DNA from: Scedosporium boydii
Lineage: Eukaryota > Ascomycota > Sordariomycetes > Microascales > Microascaceae
Assembly (NCBI GenBank): GCA_002221725.1
Contig: NJFT01000172.1
Coordinates: forward strand, 1-64,000
Reading direction: 5' to 3'
DNA length: 64,000 nucleotides
Shown here: one piece after another, positions 10,500 to 21,157 of the stretch
Position numbering within the stretch: the stretch's first letter is position 1
How the letters are laid out: each line of letters opens with the position of its first letter
The notes under the pieces: generated by a model
Seen by the model: only the letters and a program-made list of their open reading frames with translations
What the model was told of the DNA's origin: nothing
Databases searched by the model: none
Made by a program: the position numbers and the translations under genes

Positions 10500-13400
10500 C
10501 TCACGAATGGTCACAACATTGAACTATTTTCTGTCTTCAAGGCCGTCAAATTGGAATTCAGATGCAAGGCCACGGTTGTACTCCTGACACCATCCCCGCG
10601 CATTGTCAGCATGCCAAACTCGAAGACGAAGGTCGACTGACGGTGCGAGGAATGTGTTGGCGCTCATCTCGTCAGGGGAGTTGGGGGTGCCCATATCGGC
10701 TCAGTGAAAAGTGTGAAGAAACCCTTAGATCGCTAGAAATGGAAGAATTGTAGTGGTTTAGATCAGAAATGTTGGAATAAAGGGGTCGAGGTATGCAGGC
10801 AGATGGATCGCTGTTGTGTCTGACATCGTGGGCTTACTGCTCAGGACCTCGCATCTAATTATAAACCCACATTTGGGAAATAATTGTGTAGTCCAAGGCC
10901 GCTGAAGTGACAGAAAGGCAGGATTTCGAAACAAATCGTCTTCTAAACTGATGAGTTGAAAGAATTTCCTTTTCTCCCTGCTTCCACAGGAAGGGCCATG
11001 GCAGAAGAAATGATTTCACGACAAAGCCAGCTTCCCTTCTTCTTCAGTTCTTTGTCTTTTTAATAAAGAAGAAGTCAGCACATCATCTCACTTACTTCTA
11101 CAGCAAAGGTTTAACATATTATGTTTCAAACCTATAGCATACTATTATGAAGCCTGCATTACCACCCTCAAATCAAGGCCAAAAGAAGAGCATACCTCTT
11201 CATTAAGCAATGTAGGATGTATCACATAGCATAAGAAGGCAATAGCTTAATATTCACTTCTCCTTATTTTCCCAATCCCATCCCTGAACTTCTTCCCCAT
11301 TTTTCTCCAGCTCTCCGTAACCTTCTTTCCCTCGTTTCCCCTGTTTTCTCTGCCAGAAAAAGAAAGGAGGATTTCACTATGGCAGAGATTACCAGACAAC
11401 AATCGCCTATTTTTCCCGAGGATGGGAGTGGCTCTAACGATTTTGACTCCATGTTCGCCCTGGTGCTCCAGTCCGGGTCACGAGAGAATCCCTCCGAACT
11501 TGACCCTGTGGTATCTCAGGTCCGTGGCGGCGGCAACAGAGCCAAACACCTCCAGGAGAGCTCTTGTTTCGGTACGGGTACCGCAGGAGGTCCGCAGATG
11601 ACCACATGAAACAATATCTTGACTACCGCGGCAAAGTTCTAAGAAGCTACATCCAAGCATTATGTAACGGTAACCAACGATCCCAAGGGAAAACTTGACC
11701 CGAAATCATCGCGAACGTTTCCACGAGATCACTTTCTCCAATTTCCCCTTCCATTTATCTCTCTCTCTTTCTTTCTTTTTATCTATTTGTTTTCAGTTCA
11801 CTAATTTAAGGTGTAAACCTTTAGGAGAACCTATTGGGGACCAATCCCCCTCTACCATGGCCATGTGGCACCTTGTTCAGTATCGGGATTTTCTCCTCCG
11901 AGATCTGTTCTTTATGACATGTCATCTCAAAGCCCTCCACAAGGCACACGACCCAGGGCGGCAAACGAAGACAATAAGCTGGTAAGTGGGGATAATGTGA
12001 GTTCGTACCTTAGTGGGTATATGTAATAACTAGGGATCTAATCTAAGATCATCCTTTGTCTCGGGGCGCTTTTCCCCTCCCGTCACAATATAGCTGCGAC
12101 CCTCATTTCCACTGTCGGTGCTGGCCTTGGACTCTGTCTCTTTGGCTATCGCTCTCTTCGTGCGCGCGCTATTGTGACTTGCGAGGTCTAGGTTGATGAG
12201 CTTATACTCTTAGTTTGGGGAGCTCAGGTAGATGGGATCCCTAGTGACTTCCTTAACCGGGGCTGTTTCAGAACACTGGAGTGGTTTAGAATCGAGTGGA
12301 TTCGCGCAGCCCATCTTGCACTGTCATGATTCTGGGCAAAGGACCAAGGAAGGACATTCCCCATCTCTAGTCTCCGGCCGTCCCAGACGTAACGTAAAAT
12401 ATCCTTTGTCCTGAATGAAGCCTCCTTTTGTTGCCCTAAGCCATGGGATCCTCGTCAATTCCCGAAGAAGAAGGACAAGAAATCTTCCCGTTACAATCCA
12501 GTGAAGGGCATCATTGCCACCTCCTGGAACTAGCTTGATTTGGAATTTGAATTTGTATTGGAGTTGTGTGTAGTTAGAATGGATTAGACGTTCATAATCA
12601 TTGCTTATTGGCCTTATTCAGTGTTGGTAATGCAGTTAATGACTCCACGGGGACGAGAAGTGAGGGATTGGATAGTCTTGTGAGGGTTACGAGCTTGAAT
12701 GTCAACGAGAAACTTCACGGTCCGTTGTTGACACCTGAACCACGCCATAAATGCAGTGGGATCCTTGTTGATATGCCAAATGAGCGAAGCATCCTCTCCC
12801 ACCTCTCTCAAGAATGGGCTGCCTATTGCCAGACAGTCCCTAGATGATGTTGCTGTGCGTAATGGGTGACTTTGATAGCCTGAGGATAGGTTCGGTAAGC
12901 GTCTCGGCGACCCATTTCCTGGGTTGCATTTCTTCCCAAAAGTAGACACGCTGCTGCCAGCTTCCGTGACTGCTTAAAAAGAAACGAAAGGGGAGCGGGC
13001 CATGTGTACGCGGATAAGTCTGTTGGCAGGGGGCTCAGGACTGTATTACCAAGGCAAAGCGAGTCCGAGAAATTCGGCTCAAGATCCAGGGCGGCCCGCC
13101 AGCCACCAATACGGAGGACGTGAATGATGTGTACCTCAGTACATATTACTTCTTATCAGTTCCTGCGAACCACAGATACATATACTTGTACCGCCATGTT
13201 GCGCAGCAATCTTCGGGGTTGGAGATCATCCAGAACAATTGATGTTAATACAATCTTTAGCCCATGCCATCTCACCTCCTCTGCCTTTCCTTCACCGACC
13301 AACGAAGTGTCAGTGACTATTACATGTACCTAGTACGAAGTAGTAGACTGGTGTAGATTGGCAAGTTGGTATCTTGATTTTTTGTCCAGTAGTCTTCAAG

Positions 13401-13625
13401 CACCCGACATGTTCGGTCACTCCTTGTCAGTGGCACCCAATTGGTCGCCCACCCTTCCATGTATGGGAACCGGACGCCTCCGGCACGCCGCCCTCTGTCC
13501 CCGCCAATTGCGCCTTTTCTTTCCTCGACCAAACTGAAACATTCATTTCTTCTTAAAAGTCGGAGCAAGAAAGTTCGGGAGTCAATACGAAGGTAGTGCC
13601 AACTCAACGGGGAGGAGAAGGTTGG
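10500..13625 (+). repeat. direct duplicated unit, copy A
   Basis: Colinear similarity to 15470-18705 is visible by eye at many points. Examples are ATGCCAAAC at 10611 and 15575, the start of the membrane-protein gene at 11379 and 16274, the block TCTCGGGGC at 12060 and 16930, the segment GGCACCCAATTGGTCGCCC at 13433 and 18500, and GAAAGTTCGG near 13570 and 18652. The offset is about 4.9-5.1 kb, so small indels have accumulated. Copy A begins inside sequence that corresponds to the 5' part of the minus-strand pseudogene, and ends just before that pseudogene's 3' end. This is what a tandem duplication followed by loss of one gene body would leave. Confidence 0.8.
11379..12329 (+). pseudogene. 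broken copy of unknown membrane-helix protein (copy A)
   Basis: This is the homologue of the gene at 16274-17200. Exon 1 opens with MAEITRQQSP and matches copy B for about 45 codons. The frame then shifts near 11540-11570 (the segment matching copy B's MKQYLDCRGK reads in another frame). Exon 2 equivalent is about 11823-11981 (RQTKTISW) and keeps a perfect GTAAGT donor at 11982. Splicing to the AG at 12047 would create TGA at the junction. Exon 3 (from 12048) contains an in-frame TAG at 12189-12191, where copy B has an Arg codon. The end corresponds to the TGA at 12327-12329. With at least three lesions this copy cannot encode the full protein. Confidence 0.7.
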
Positions 13626-13641
13626 GCCCTGTCAATGATCA

Positions 13642-15830
13642 TCAAGCTTCCTGCGCTTCGTCATTGATGGGCGTTGTCTGCAATTCAACTTCGGCGCCCT
13701 TCAGCATTTTAGCAATGCTATCGAAGAACTTACCACTCACGTCAAGGAAGGTTTTCTCCGATATAACCGCCAAATTCTCTCCATACTCTGACACTTTCAT
13801 CGTGTTGTCGTAAATGCCAAAGGTTGAGCATACCTCAGCCCTTTTATCTTGACCTGTGCTTTCCAAGGGTACTTGATGCACCTGGAGCAGTACATGGCCA
13901 CAGCGCCAGCATGGGCCTTCTTCATCGACTGGGCAACCTCTGATAGCGTTCTTTCTACTGGAAAGATGAATTATGGATGTTAGTGGAAGAAACACTCGGG
14001 GGTTGGGACCTGGGTAATACTAACCGTGTGTGACCTCTTCCAGTCTTTGAGAGGCCTTCTGGCTCCTGCCCCAGCTTCCGCGACCAAGCACCCCAGCCAG
14101 AAACATCATCAAACCAAAGGCCCACGGGTCGACAGATGTTATAGTGATCGCACTAAGATGGGAAGTAGCGTGGAGGCCGACACCAACGCCACCAACGCTA
14201 AAAACGCCACCAATACTACCTATGGCGAACGCCCCTTGTGCGCCGCGGCGGTAGTCGTCGTTCAACTCTGTGAGAACAGATTTTAAAAGGGGATGTAGAG
14301 AGGAGAACGCCTTTGCAGCTCGTTGAAAAGCTAGAGCAACAACATAGTAGTCTTCATTGCCAAGATCTAAATAGATATAACACATAAGTTAACAGGGAAG
14401 TTAGAGAAAAGAAGAAGGGAGAAATAAGAAAAATAGGATACAAGAAAGAAGGGAACCGAAGGGGGGAAAGGGGGGACACTATTGCCAATGCGCAAATGAA
14501 GTGCAGAAGCAAATGAAAGATGAAGAACTGTGCTAAAACAAGACATACGTCGATTAGCATCAAGATCCCCGAGCCGGATCCGTATGTCATGAACCGCGGC
14601 GGAGAAATTTTCGTGGTGCCGTTGGAGCTGTTGCCATCCCTTGACCCTGGCCTCCACAGTTTGGCGATGTTTCGCTGGCGTCTCGGTAAATTCGTCGTGG
14701 AGCTTCGGTCAGAAATTAGTCCAGGCCTTCAAGGTATTATAAATCGGTGAGTTTATAAGGTCATCGAAATCGCATACCAAGTTCAGAATTCTTTCGGCAC
14801 CTCTCAGGTGAGCACTCTGGAGAACTAACGTGTTTGCTTGCTCAGACGAGTCCGACGGGAGAAGACTCGCCATGGAGCCTAGGATTGAGGTGACTCTTGA
14901 AGCGATATGCAGCCTAAACCTGGTATTAGACGAATAAAGATGCTGGGGATGGGAAGAATGGGTCACTGGGCAGGAAAGGGTTGAAACTTGCGCATATTTT
15001 AAGGCATCCTCTTCAAAGTGTTCATCGGGAACTTCTCAGTCTTAAAATCCACATCCGGGTGACTGAGAATTTTGAGGTAAGTGCAGCCTTTCTTAACCTT
15101 TATTCGGCAATGTTCTGGCATATTTGTCGTTATGCCTACGAGCCGCATGTCGATTGAACGAGGTGTACTCCCAATCTGCCTAAAAAATCGCAAACGGGCT
15201 GGTGGACCTGCTCATGGAAGAGTCGAAAGGCACTTGAAATCAAGATATCAAGGACGTCCTCAATGTTGGTTGTGCCTCTTGCCCCGAAGTTGAACTCAAA
15301 ATCGACCAAAGAACACTGCCTCAGCATCTTCCAAACTCTCCTCGCTATCTTTGACTGTGCACTCTGGTATTGGATCCCAATTGGCGAGGGGGTGGCAGTA
15401 GGAGTCATGTTTAAAGGAATACATACCTCAAGGGGACAAAAGCATCTCAGATACTGGCGTCGTTGCATTACCGCTCAAGAACTGAGCGCACAATCCAACG
15501 ATCGAAGTTTTTCGATTGGAATTGACCGGCAAGACCGTGGTTGTATTCTGGAGCCCAGCCCCGCCTTTGATTAAAATGCCAAACACGAAGTCGAAAAATG
15601 GCCGATGGCGTCTGGAATGTCTTAGTTGAGTCCGAGCTCGCTCCTTTGGGGCAACGCTGAAGGCAGGCGTGACCTGCACGAGTCCCGGGTGGAAAGCCCA
15701 TAGCAATGAAACAGTTATAAAGGTAATTATAGGACAAGAAGAGAAATGCTTGAAATGCAGGCGTGGAAGCAGGTCAGAAGAAGGGTCACCTCTATATGTG
15801 ATATCTTGGGCTTCTGGCTTGGGACATAGC
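13642..15830 (-). pseudogene. decayed multi-exon gene of unknown function
   Basis: Several minus-strand blocks look like exons of one gene: about 15830-15440 (a hydrophobic helix, then a segment with LQNTTT), 15400-15136 (VDFEFNFGARG), 15193-15002, 14966-14549 (SILGSMASLLPSD to RLGDLDANR), 14366-14031 (a Gly-rich segment with VGGVGVGL, probably membrane-inserted), and 13950-13642. Plausible introns exist, for example GTATGT at 14548 to AG at 14367, and GTTAGT near 14025 to AG near 13960. The reading is broken by an in-frame TGA at 14709-14711 (CGA to TGA would explain it), by a one-base shift near 13836 and by shifts around 15190 and 15430. I do not know the function. Sequence style suggests a fungal intracellular or membrane protein of about 600 residues. 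A badly modelled live gene is less likely, because the TGA lies inside an otherwise conserved-looking frame. Confidence 0.5.
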
Positions 15831-18705
15831 ATCTTATTATAAACACACACAAAGAGTTGTCTAAGCCTACATTGAAGTGGCAGAGCGGTATTCCGACACT
15901 ACATTGACATTGCCTTCTAGACTTCCACAGAGTTCCATGTTGTTAACAAGGGCTGAGTGAAAGCATTTGCTTCTCTCCGCTTCCCTAGGAAGAAAGATGG
16001 TAGAAGACATGATTTTGAGGGAATACCAGTTTCAATTCTTCTTCTCTTTGTCTTGCCAATAAAAAAGCCAAGTCAGAGCATTTAACATTACAACATTACA
16101 ATGAAGGACCTCTGAATTAGGCAAATGGAGGATGTATCAAAGAGCACAAGGAGGCAACGAAACATGTATTTCTCCTCATCTTCCCCTCCCATCCTTCTCC
16201 AACTTTCCCCAACTTTCTTTCCTTCATTTACCCCATTTTCCTCGCCAGAGAAAACAAAGGAAAACTTTCCACCATGGCAGAAGTCAGCAGAGAGCACTCG
16301 CCTCTTCTCCTCGAAGATGGCAGAGGCTCAAACGGTTTTGACTCTATGTTCGCCCTGGTACTCGAGTCCGGGTTACGAGACAATCCCTCAGAACTTAGCC
16401 ATGTCGCTATCTCAATCTCAAGTTCGGAGCAGCAGCCACCGCCAGGAGAACTCTGGTTTCTATACGAGGGCCATAGGAGATGGGTAGATTACTACATGAA
16501 GCAGTATCTCGATTGTCGCGGCAAAGTACTGAGAAGCTACGCCGAATCATTACATAATGGTAACAAGCGATCCCAAGATCCCAAGAGCAGAGGACTTGAC
16601 CCAAAATTATTATAAACATCTCTACGAGGTCTCCCTCTCTTCCTCTCAGCCTTTGTCTCTTTTCACTAATTTGCGCTATAAAACCTTCAGGAGTACCCAT
16701 CGGGGCCGGATCCCCTTCCACCAACGCTATGTGGCGCCTTATTGTATATCGGGACCTTCTCTTCAATGACCTGTTCTTTATGAAATTTTACCTCAAAGCC
16801 CTCCGTAAGGTACATGATCCGGGACGGCAAACGAAGACAATAAGCTGGCGAGAAGGGATAATTCTGGTTTGTACACTACTTAGAGGACATATATGACTAA
16901 CCAGGTATCTAACAAAGGACCATCCTATGTCTCGGGGCCCTTTTCCCATCTCGTCATAATATTGCCGCGACCCTCATTTCCGCTGTTGGTGCTGGCATTG
17001 GACTCTCTCTCTTTGGATATCGCTGTCTTCGGGCGCGGACCCTTGCTACTTGCGAGGCCCGGGTCAATGAGGTTTTACTCTCCGTCTGGGGAGTTCAGGT
17101 GGATGGGGTTCACCATGACTTCCTCAGCCAGGGTTGTTTCATAACGTTAGAGCAGTTTAGAAAGATGCGGGCTTTCGCAGGCCATGTTGCTTGGTCATGA
17201 TTATGCAGAAAGGGCCACGATCCTTTGCCCTGAATGAAGTTTTGTTTCATTGTCTCCTAAACCGTTGGATCCTACCAGCATTTATATTCACCCAGATGTT
17301 GAGGAAGACGGGCAAGGAATCTTTCTTGCACGGTCCAGGTGGGAAGTTATCATCGGTATTATGGCCAGGAATGAATCGCCTCTCGGGTCGACTTGTAATC
17401 TACATCTCTAATGGAGTTTTACGTAGTCAGAATAGATTGGACGTTCACTTGCTTATTAGCCCGGGTCTATTGTTACCAATGCAGTTACGAATATCCCCTC
17501 CATGGACACCACCGGGACAAGATTGATACGGACGAGGAATGAGACTGAACCGCCTTATTCAGATCGAAGTATCGAATGCCATCAAAAACGTCCTCCATCA
17601 GTCGTTGACGCACATGAACCGCGTCGCACATATAAATCCCATATCTAGAGCCATGTTCATATGTCAAATCAACGAAGCATCCCATCCCACCTCTCTTGAG
17701 AATGGACTACCCATTACTAGAGAGTCTGGAGGTGATATTGTGTACCGTGGGCAAAGGGTGAAGTGGATAGACCGTGGATGGGGCTCTGTAGGTGTCTTGG
17801 TGGCCCCATTCCTGGGTTAGATTCGGTACTCCAAGGAGACTCGCTACCACCGGCTTCTGTGGCTACGTAAAGGGAAATGAGAGCCGACCCCTGCAGCCAA
17901 CAAGAATATCAACGTGGATAAGTCTGATTGGAGGCCCAGGACCGGGCAAACTCAAGGCTATTCCAAGGAATTCGGCTTCGGATCCAGGACGGCCTGCCAG
18001 CTATTGATACAGGTCCAAAGGTCGTCAAATATTTGTACCTTGGCCCATCTCCAACTTGTGCGAACCACAAATATATCCCCTTGTAATACCGTCAAGACAC
18101 GTAGCAATCTTCAAGATCGGAGATCAGCCTGGCCAAGTTGACGTTAATACAATCTCCAGACCCCATAATACCTTTCCATAGATGGATCAACGAAGTATCA
18201 TCAATATTTTCAATATCTATTACGAAGGGGACTGGTATCGGTCAAGTTGATATCTTGATTTGCTGTCTAGGAGCCTGTAAGCACCCGAGCTGTTCCATAA
18301 ACCCACGGCAAGGGCTGTGCGGTGTGGAAATCCAAAATCTCTTCCAAGACCACCCAACCACTTATCCTCACTGAGCATGGGCGGTCTCAACGCAAAGCCA
18401 GCTCTTCCACATTAGGCCAGGCAAGTGATGTGCCCTCCCATGCTCAAGGGATCTGGTGCTGATGAACACGAGTGGTGTCCCGGACACTCCTTATTGGTGG
18501 CACCCAATTGGTCGCCCACCCTTCTTCCATGTCCGGGACACGGGCCGCTGGTCTAATTACTCCCTGGCCCGCCCTCTATCCCGACCAATCGCGTCCCCTC
18601 TTTCCCAAGCCAGACTCAAGCATTCATTTCTTCGTGAAGGTTCGTAGCAAGAAAGTTCGGTAGCCAATACGAAGGTAGTGCCAACTCAATGAAGAGAAGG
18701 TTGCG
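15470..18705 (+). repeat. direct duplicated unit, copy B
   Basis: This is the second copy of the unit described at 10500-13625. It contains the more intact membrane-helix gene (16274-17200) and runs up to the promoter of the cytochrome P450 at 18786. Copy A has the matching promoter sequence but no P450 body after it, so the P450 side was lost or never duplicated there. Confidence 0.8.
16274..17200 (+). CDS. unknown protein with Gly-rich membrane helix (copy B)
   Basis: Exons are 16274-16559, 16691-16847 and 16918-17200, giving 241 residues in frame. Intron 1 is GTAACA to CAG. Intron 2 only keeps the frame if the donor at 16848 is GC (GCGAGA), where copy A has GTAAGT. Exon 1 begins MAEVSREHSP. 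Exon 2 has an aromatic, basic segment (YRDLLFNDLFFMKFYLKALR, then RQTKTISW). Exon 3 carries a hydrophobic, Gly-rich stretch (NIAATLISAVGAGIGLSLFG) followed by basic residues, a probable single membrane helix, and ends at TGA 17198. No family is recognised. The GC donor may be used or may be a disabling mutation, so the copy could itself be dying. It lies directly upstream of the broken P450. Confidence 0.55.
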
Positions 18706-18785
18706 GGGCGAGACAAAAGAAAGGAGGAGAAAACAAGAGAAGAAGCAAATAGGCAAAGGAACTCTCCAAAATCCAAACTGTAGCG
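17201..18785. other. 3' part of duplicated unit and P450 promoter
   Basis: No supported ORF. The sequence is colinear with 12330-13625 of copy A. The last 130 bases, including GAAAGTTCGG and CAATACGAAGGTAGTGCC near 18652-18690, form the likely promoter and 5' leader of the P450 pseudogene. Confidence 0.5.
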
Positions 18786-20844
18786 ATGCCATTATCAGCC
18801 TCAGTCGTGTCCGCCAAACCCCTCTTTCCCGCTGCAGTTGCCGGCGTCGCGGGGACTTTGGTCTTCATCGCCGACACGCTGCGCTCCTGGTACAGGTTAT
18901 CCCACGTCCCTGGACCCTTCTGGGCTGCTTTCTCGAAATGGTGGATGGTGAGAGAGTCCCTCAAGGGGGGGCAGCCGTATGCAATACAGGAGGCCATTGA
19001 GAAATATGGTGCGGATCCTTTCATCCCTGCACCCGATATGTCTTTGTCCGCCGCATCATAAACCGCCTAACCGCGATCAAATTCTTAGGATCTCTCGTTC
19101 GCATCGGTCCTAATGAGTTAGCCACAGATGATCCCGACGTATTACGCCGCATGATGGCCGTTCGTTCCGACTACACTCGTGGCCCTTGTAGGTTTAATTC
19201 CGCAAACGCACACACAACATTGAAATATATCCACGATCCCTTTCACCTAATCCTCATTAACTTCAGGGTACAATGCACTCCGCTTCGAGCCTGGCAAGGA
19301 CAACTTATTCTCAATGCGAGATGAAGCCCAACATAACAGGATGCGTCAGAAGATGGCCGCCGGCGTAAGTTCATCCATAATCCATCTCTCCCTTCTTCCT
19401 TTCTATTCTTACCGAGGGAAGAAACTAAGGGGAGAAAGAAAAGGGGAGTCCGGTCGAGGCGGTGGGAGGGAGGGGGAAGAAAGCTAATCGATTTACAAGT
19501 ACTCTGGCAAGGAGAACGAGTCCATGGACAGCACCATAGACGAACACATCTCCCGGCTCATCCACCTCATCGAGACCAAATACATCTCCACCTCGAACCA
19601 ATACCGCCCTGTCGACTTCGCCCAAAAGATTCAATTCTTCACCCTCGACGTCATCAGTGACTTGGCTTCGGTCAATCGTTCGGATATATAGAGCAGGATG
19701 ATGACGTCTTTGATTTCATCAAGATCACTCGCTCCTTCTTCCCCGTTACACTCGTCATAGCCAATATACCTTCCCTGATCAAGTTGCTTCATTCCCGGCC
19801 TCTCAGGGGCATTTTACCCAAGGAGAGCGACAAGCTCGGCTTCGGCGCCTTCATCGGGTAAGTAAGCTCTAGTATATTATTCCCCTGTTTGGAACCCGCT
19901 TGGGAAGCTAACGTCTCGATCAACGAAAATAAAAAAGAGTCGCAAATAAGAAAGTTGCAGAACGCTTCAGTCCCGACGCCCAACACCATCCCGACATGCT
20001 CGGCTCCTTCATCCGTCACGGGCTCACATTAGAGGAGGCCTAGCGCGAATCCCTTCTTAATGTCGTCGCTGGAAGCGATACCTCCGCCACTACCATCCGC
20101 GTCACCATACTCCACCTCCTCAGTAATCCCCATGCCTATAAGAAGCTGATAGACGAGATTGACGAGGGCATCAAGGCCGGTAAGATCTCCTCGCCAGTCA
20201 CCGATCCCGAGGCCCGCCAATTACCCTACCTGCAGGCTGTCATCAAGGAGGGTCTCCGGATCAAGGCTCCCGCTGCCGGTCCCTTCTTCAAACAGGTCCC
20301 TCCTCAGGGCGACGTCATCGACGGAAAGTTTATCCCCGGAGGTACCCAGAATGGAACTTCACCTTTCAGCATCTATCACTCTAAGAAGATTTTTGGCGAG
20401 GATGCGAGCATGTTTGTTCCTGAGCGGTGGTTGAACGCCAGCCCTGACAGGTTCGCCGACATGGCCAGCACAGTGGACCTCGTCTTCTCCGTTGGCAAGT
20501 ACCAGTGTCTAGGCAAGCCCGTTGCCTTCATGGAGCTCAACAAGATATTTGTCGAAGCAAGTGTTTTCCTCTCCTGGTGTCACCGGATCCATTCTAGGGG
20601 CTGATAAGGCGGATTAGAATGCTCCTATAATACTAACATCGCCTCCAGCTAATGAGACGTTTCGAATTCGCCATGGCCCGACCTGAGCGTCCCTTGAGAG
20701 TCATAAATGCGGTGCGTAGTCATGGCCCTCGACCTTCCCACACCATGTCCTTGCGTAAACCCATAGCTGACACGGAGATTACAGGGTATCTGGCTCATCG
20801 AGGACTTCCCCGTCCGCATCACGCGGCGCGAAGCGCCTCTCTAA
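18786..20844 (+). pseudogene. cytochrome P450, frameshift plus nonsense codon
   Basis: This is a fungal microsomal P450 resembling the pisatin-demethylase-like group. Exons are 18786-19008, 19089-19187, 19267-19364, 19500-19857, 19938-20556, 20649-20711 and 20785-20844. An N-terminal membrane anchor is followed by VPGPFWAAFSKWW and SLVRIGPNEL. The I-helix is VVAGSDTSATT, the K-helix E-x-x-R is KEGLR, and the heme loop is FSVGKYQCLGKP with the axial Cys. Two lesions are visible. One base is missing near 19661: the frame before reads VISD, and LGFGQSFGYIEQ follows only after a shift. Exon-length arithmetic also requires one more base in exon 4. A TAG at 20041-20043 sits where family members usually have Gln before the I-helix. 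The intron after 20556 has a GCAAGT donor, a known minor splice type. Unless these are sequencing errors, no full enzyme is made. Confidence 0.82.
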
Positions 20845-21157
20845 ACACCCGATATATTCCGCCACAGTTTCATCTTCTCTGTTTTCGTCAAGAATTTTAC
20901 TGTTCTTCTTTTCTTTTGACCCCGCCCAGAACAAGCAGTTGGCGATTGACCTAGTGAGAATGTGAGCCCCCTCCCCCCAAAGGGAAAAAAAAATATGCCA
21001 TAGATATCTATCTGATGAGGCCACGATATGTTGTGTCTCCAATGTGTTTTCGCAGAACATCATCTCCCAACCTCTCATTCCAATTACCTGGGGGCATATC
21101 CTTCCCTCTTGACGACGTTTAAATGCTAAAACCTAAAGGAAAAAGAACAAGATATAT
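20845..21157. other. convergent intergenic region
   Basis: This holds the 3' flanks of the P450 and the carboxypeptidase-like gene. There is a short A-run near 20988-20994 and no coding signal. Confidence 0.5.

Noticed and set aside
10500..18705. Transposon origin of the duplicated unit
   Set aside because: I found no terminal inverted repeats, long terminal repeats, transposase or reverse-transcriptase motifs. A segmental duplication explains the data better.
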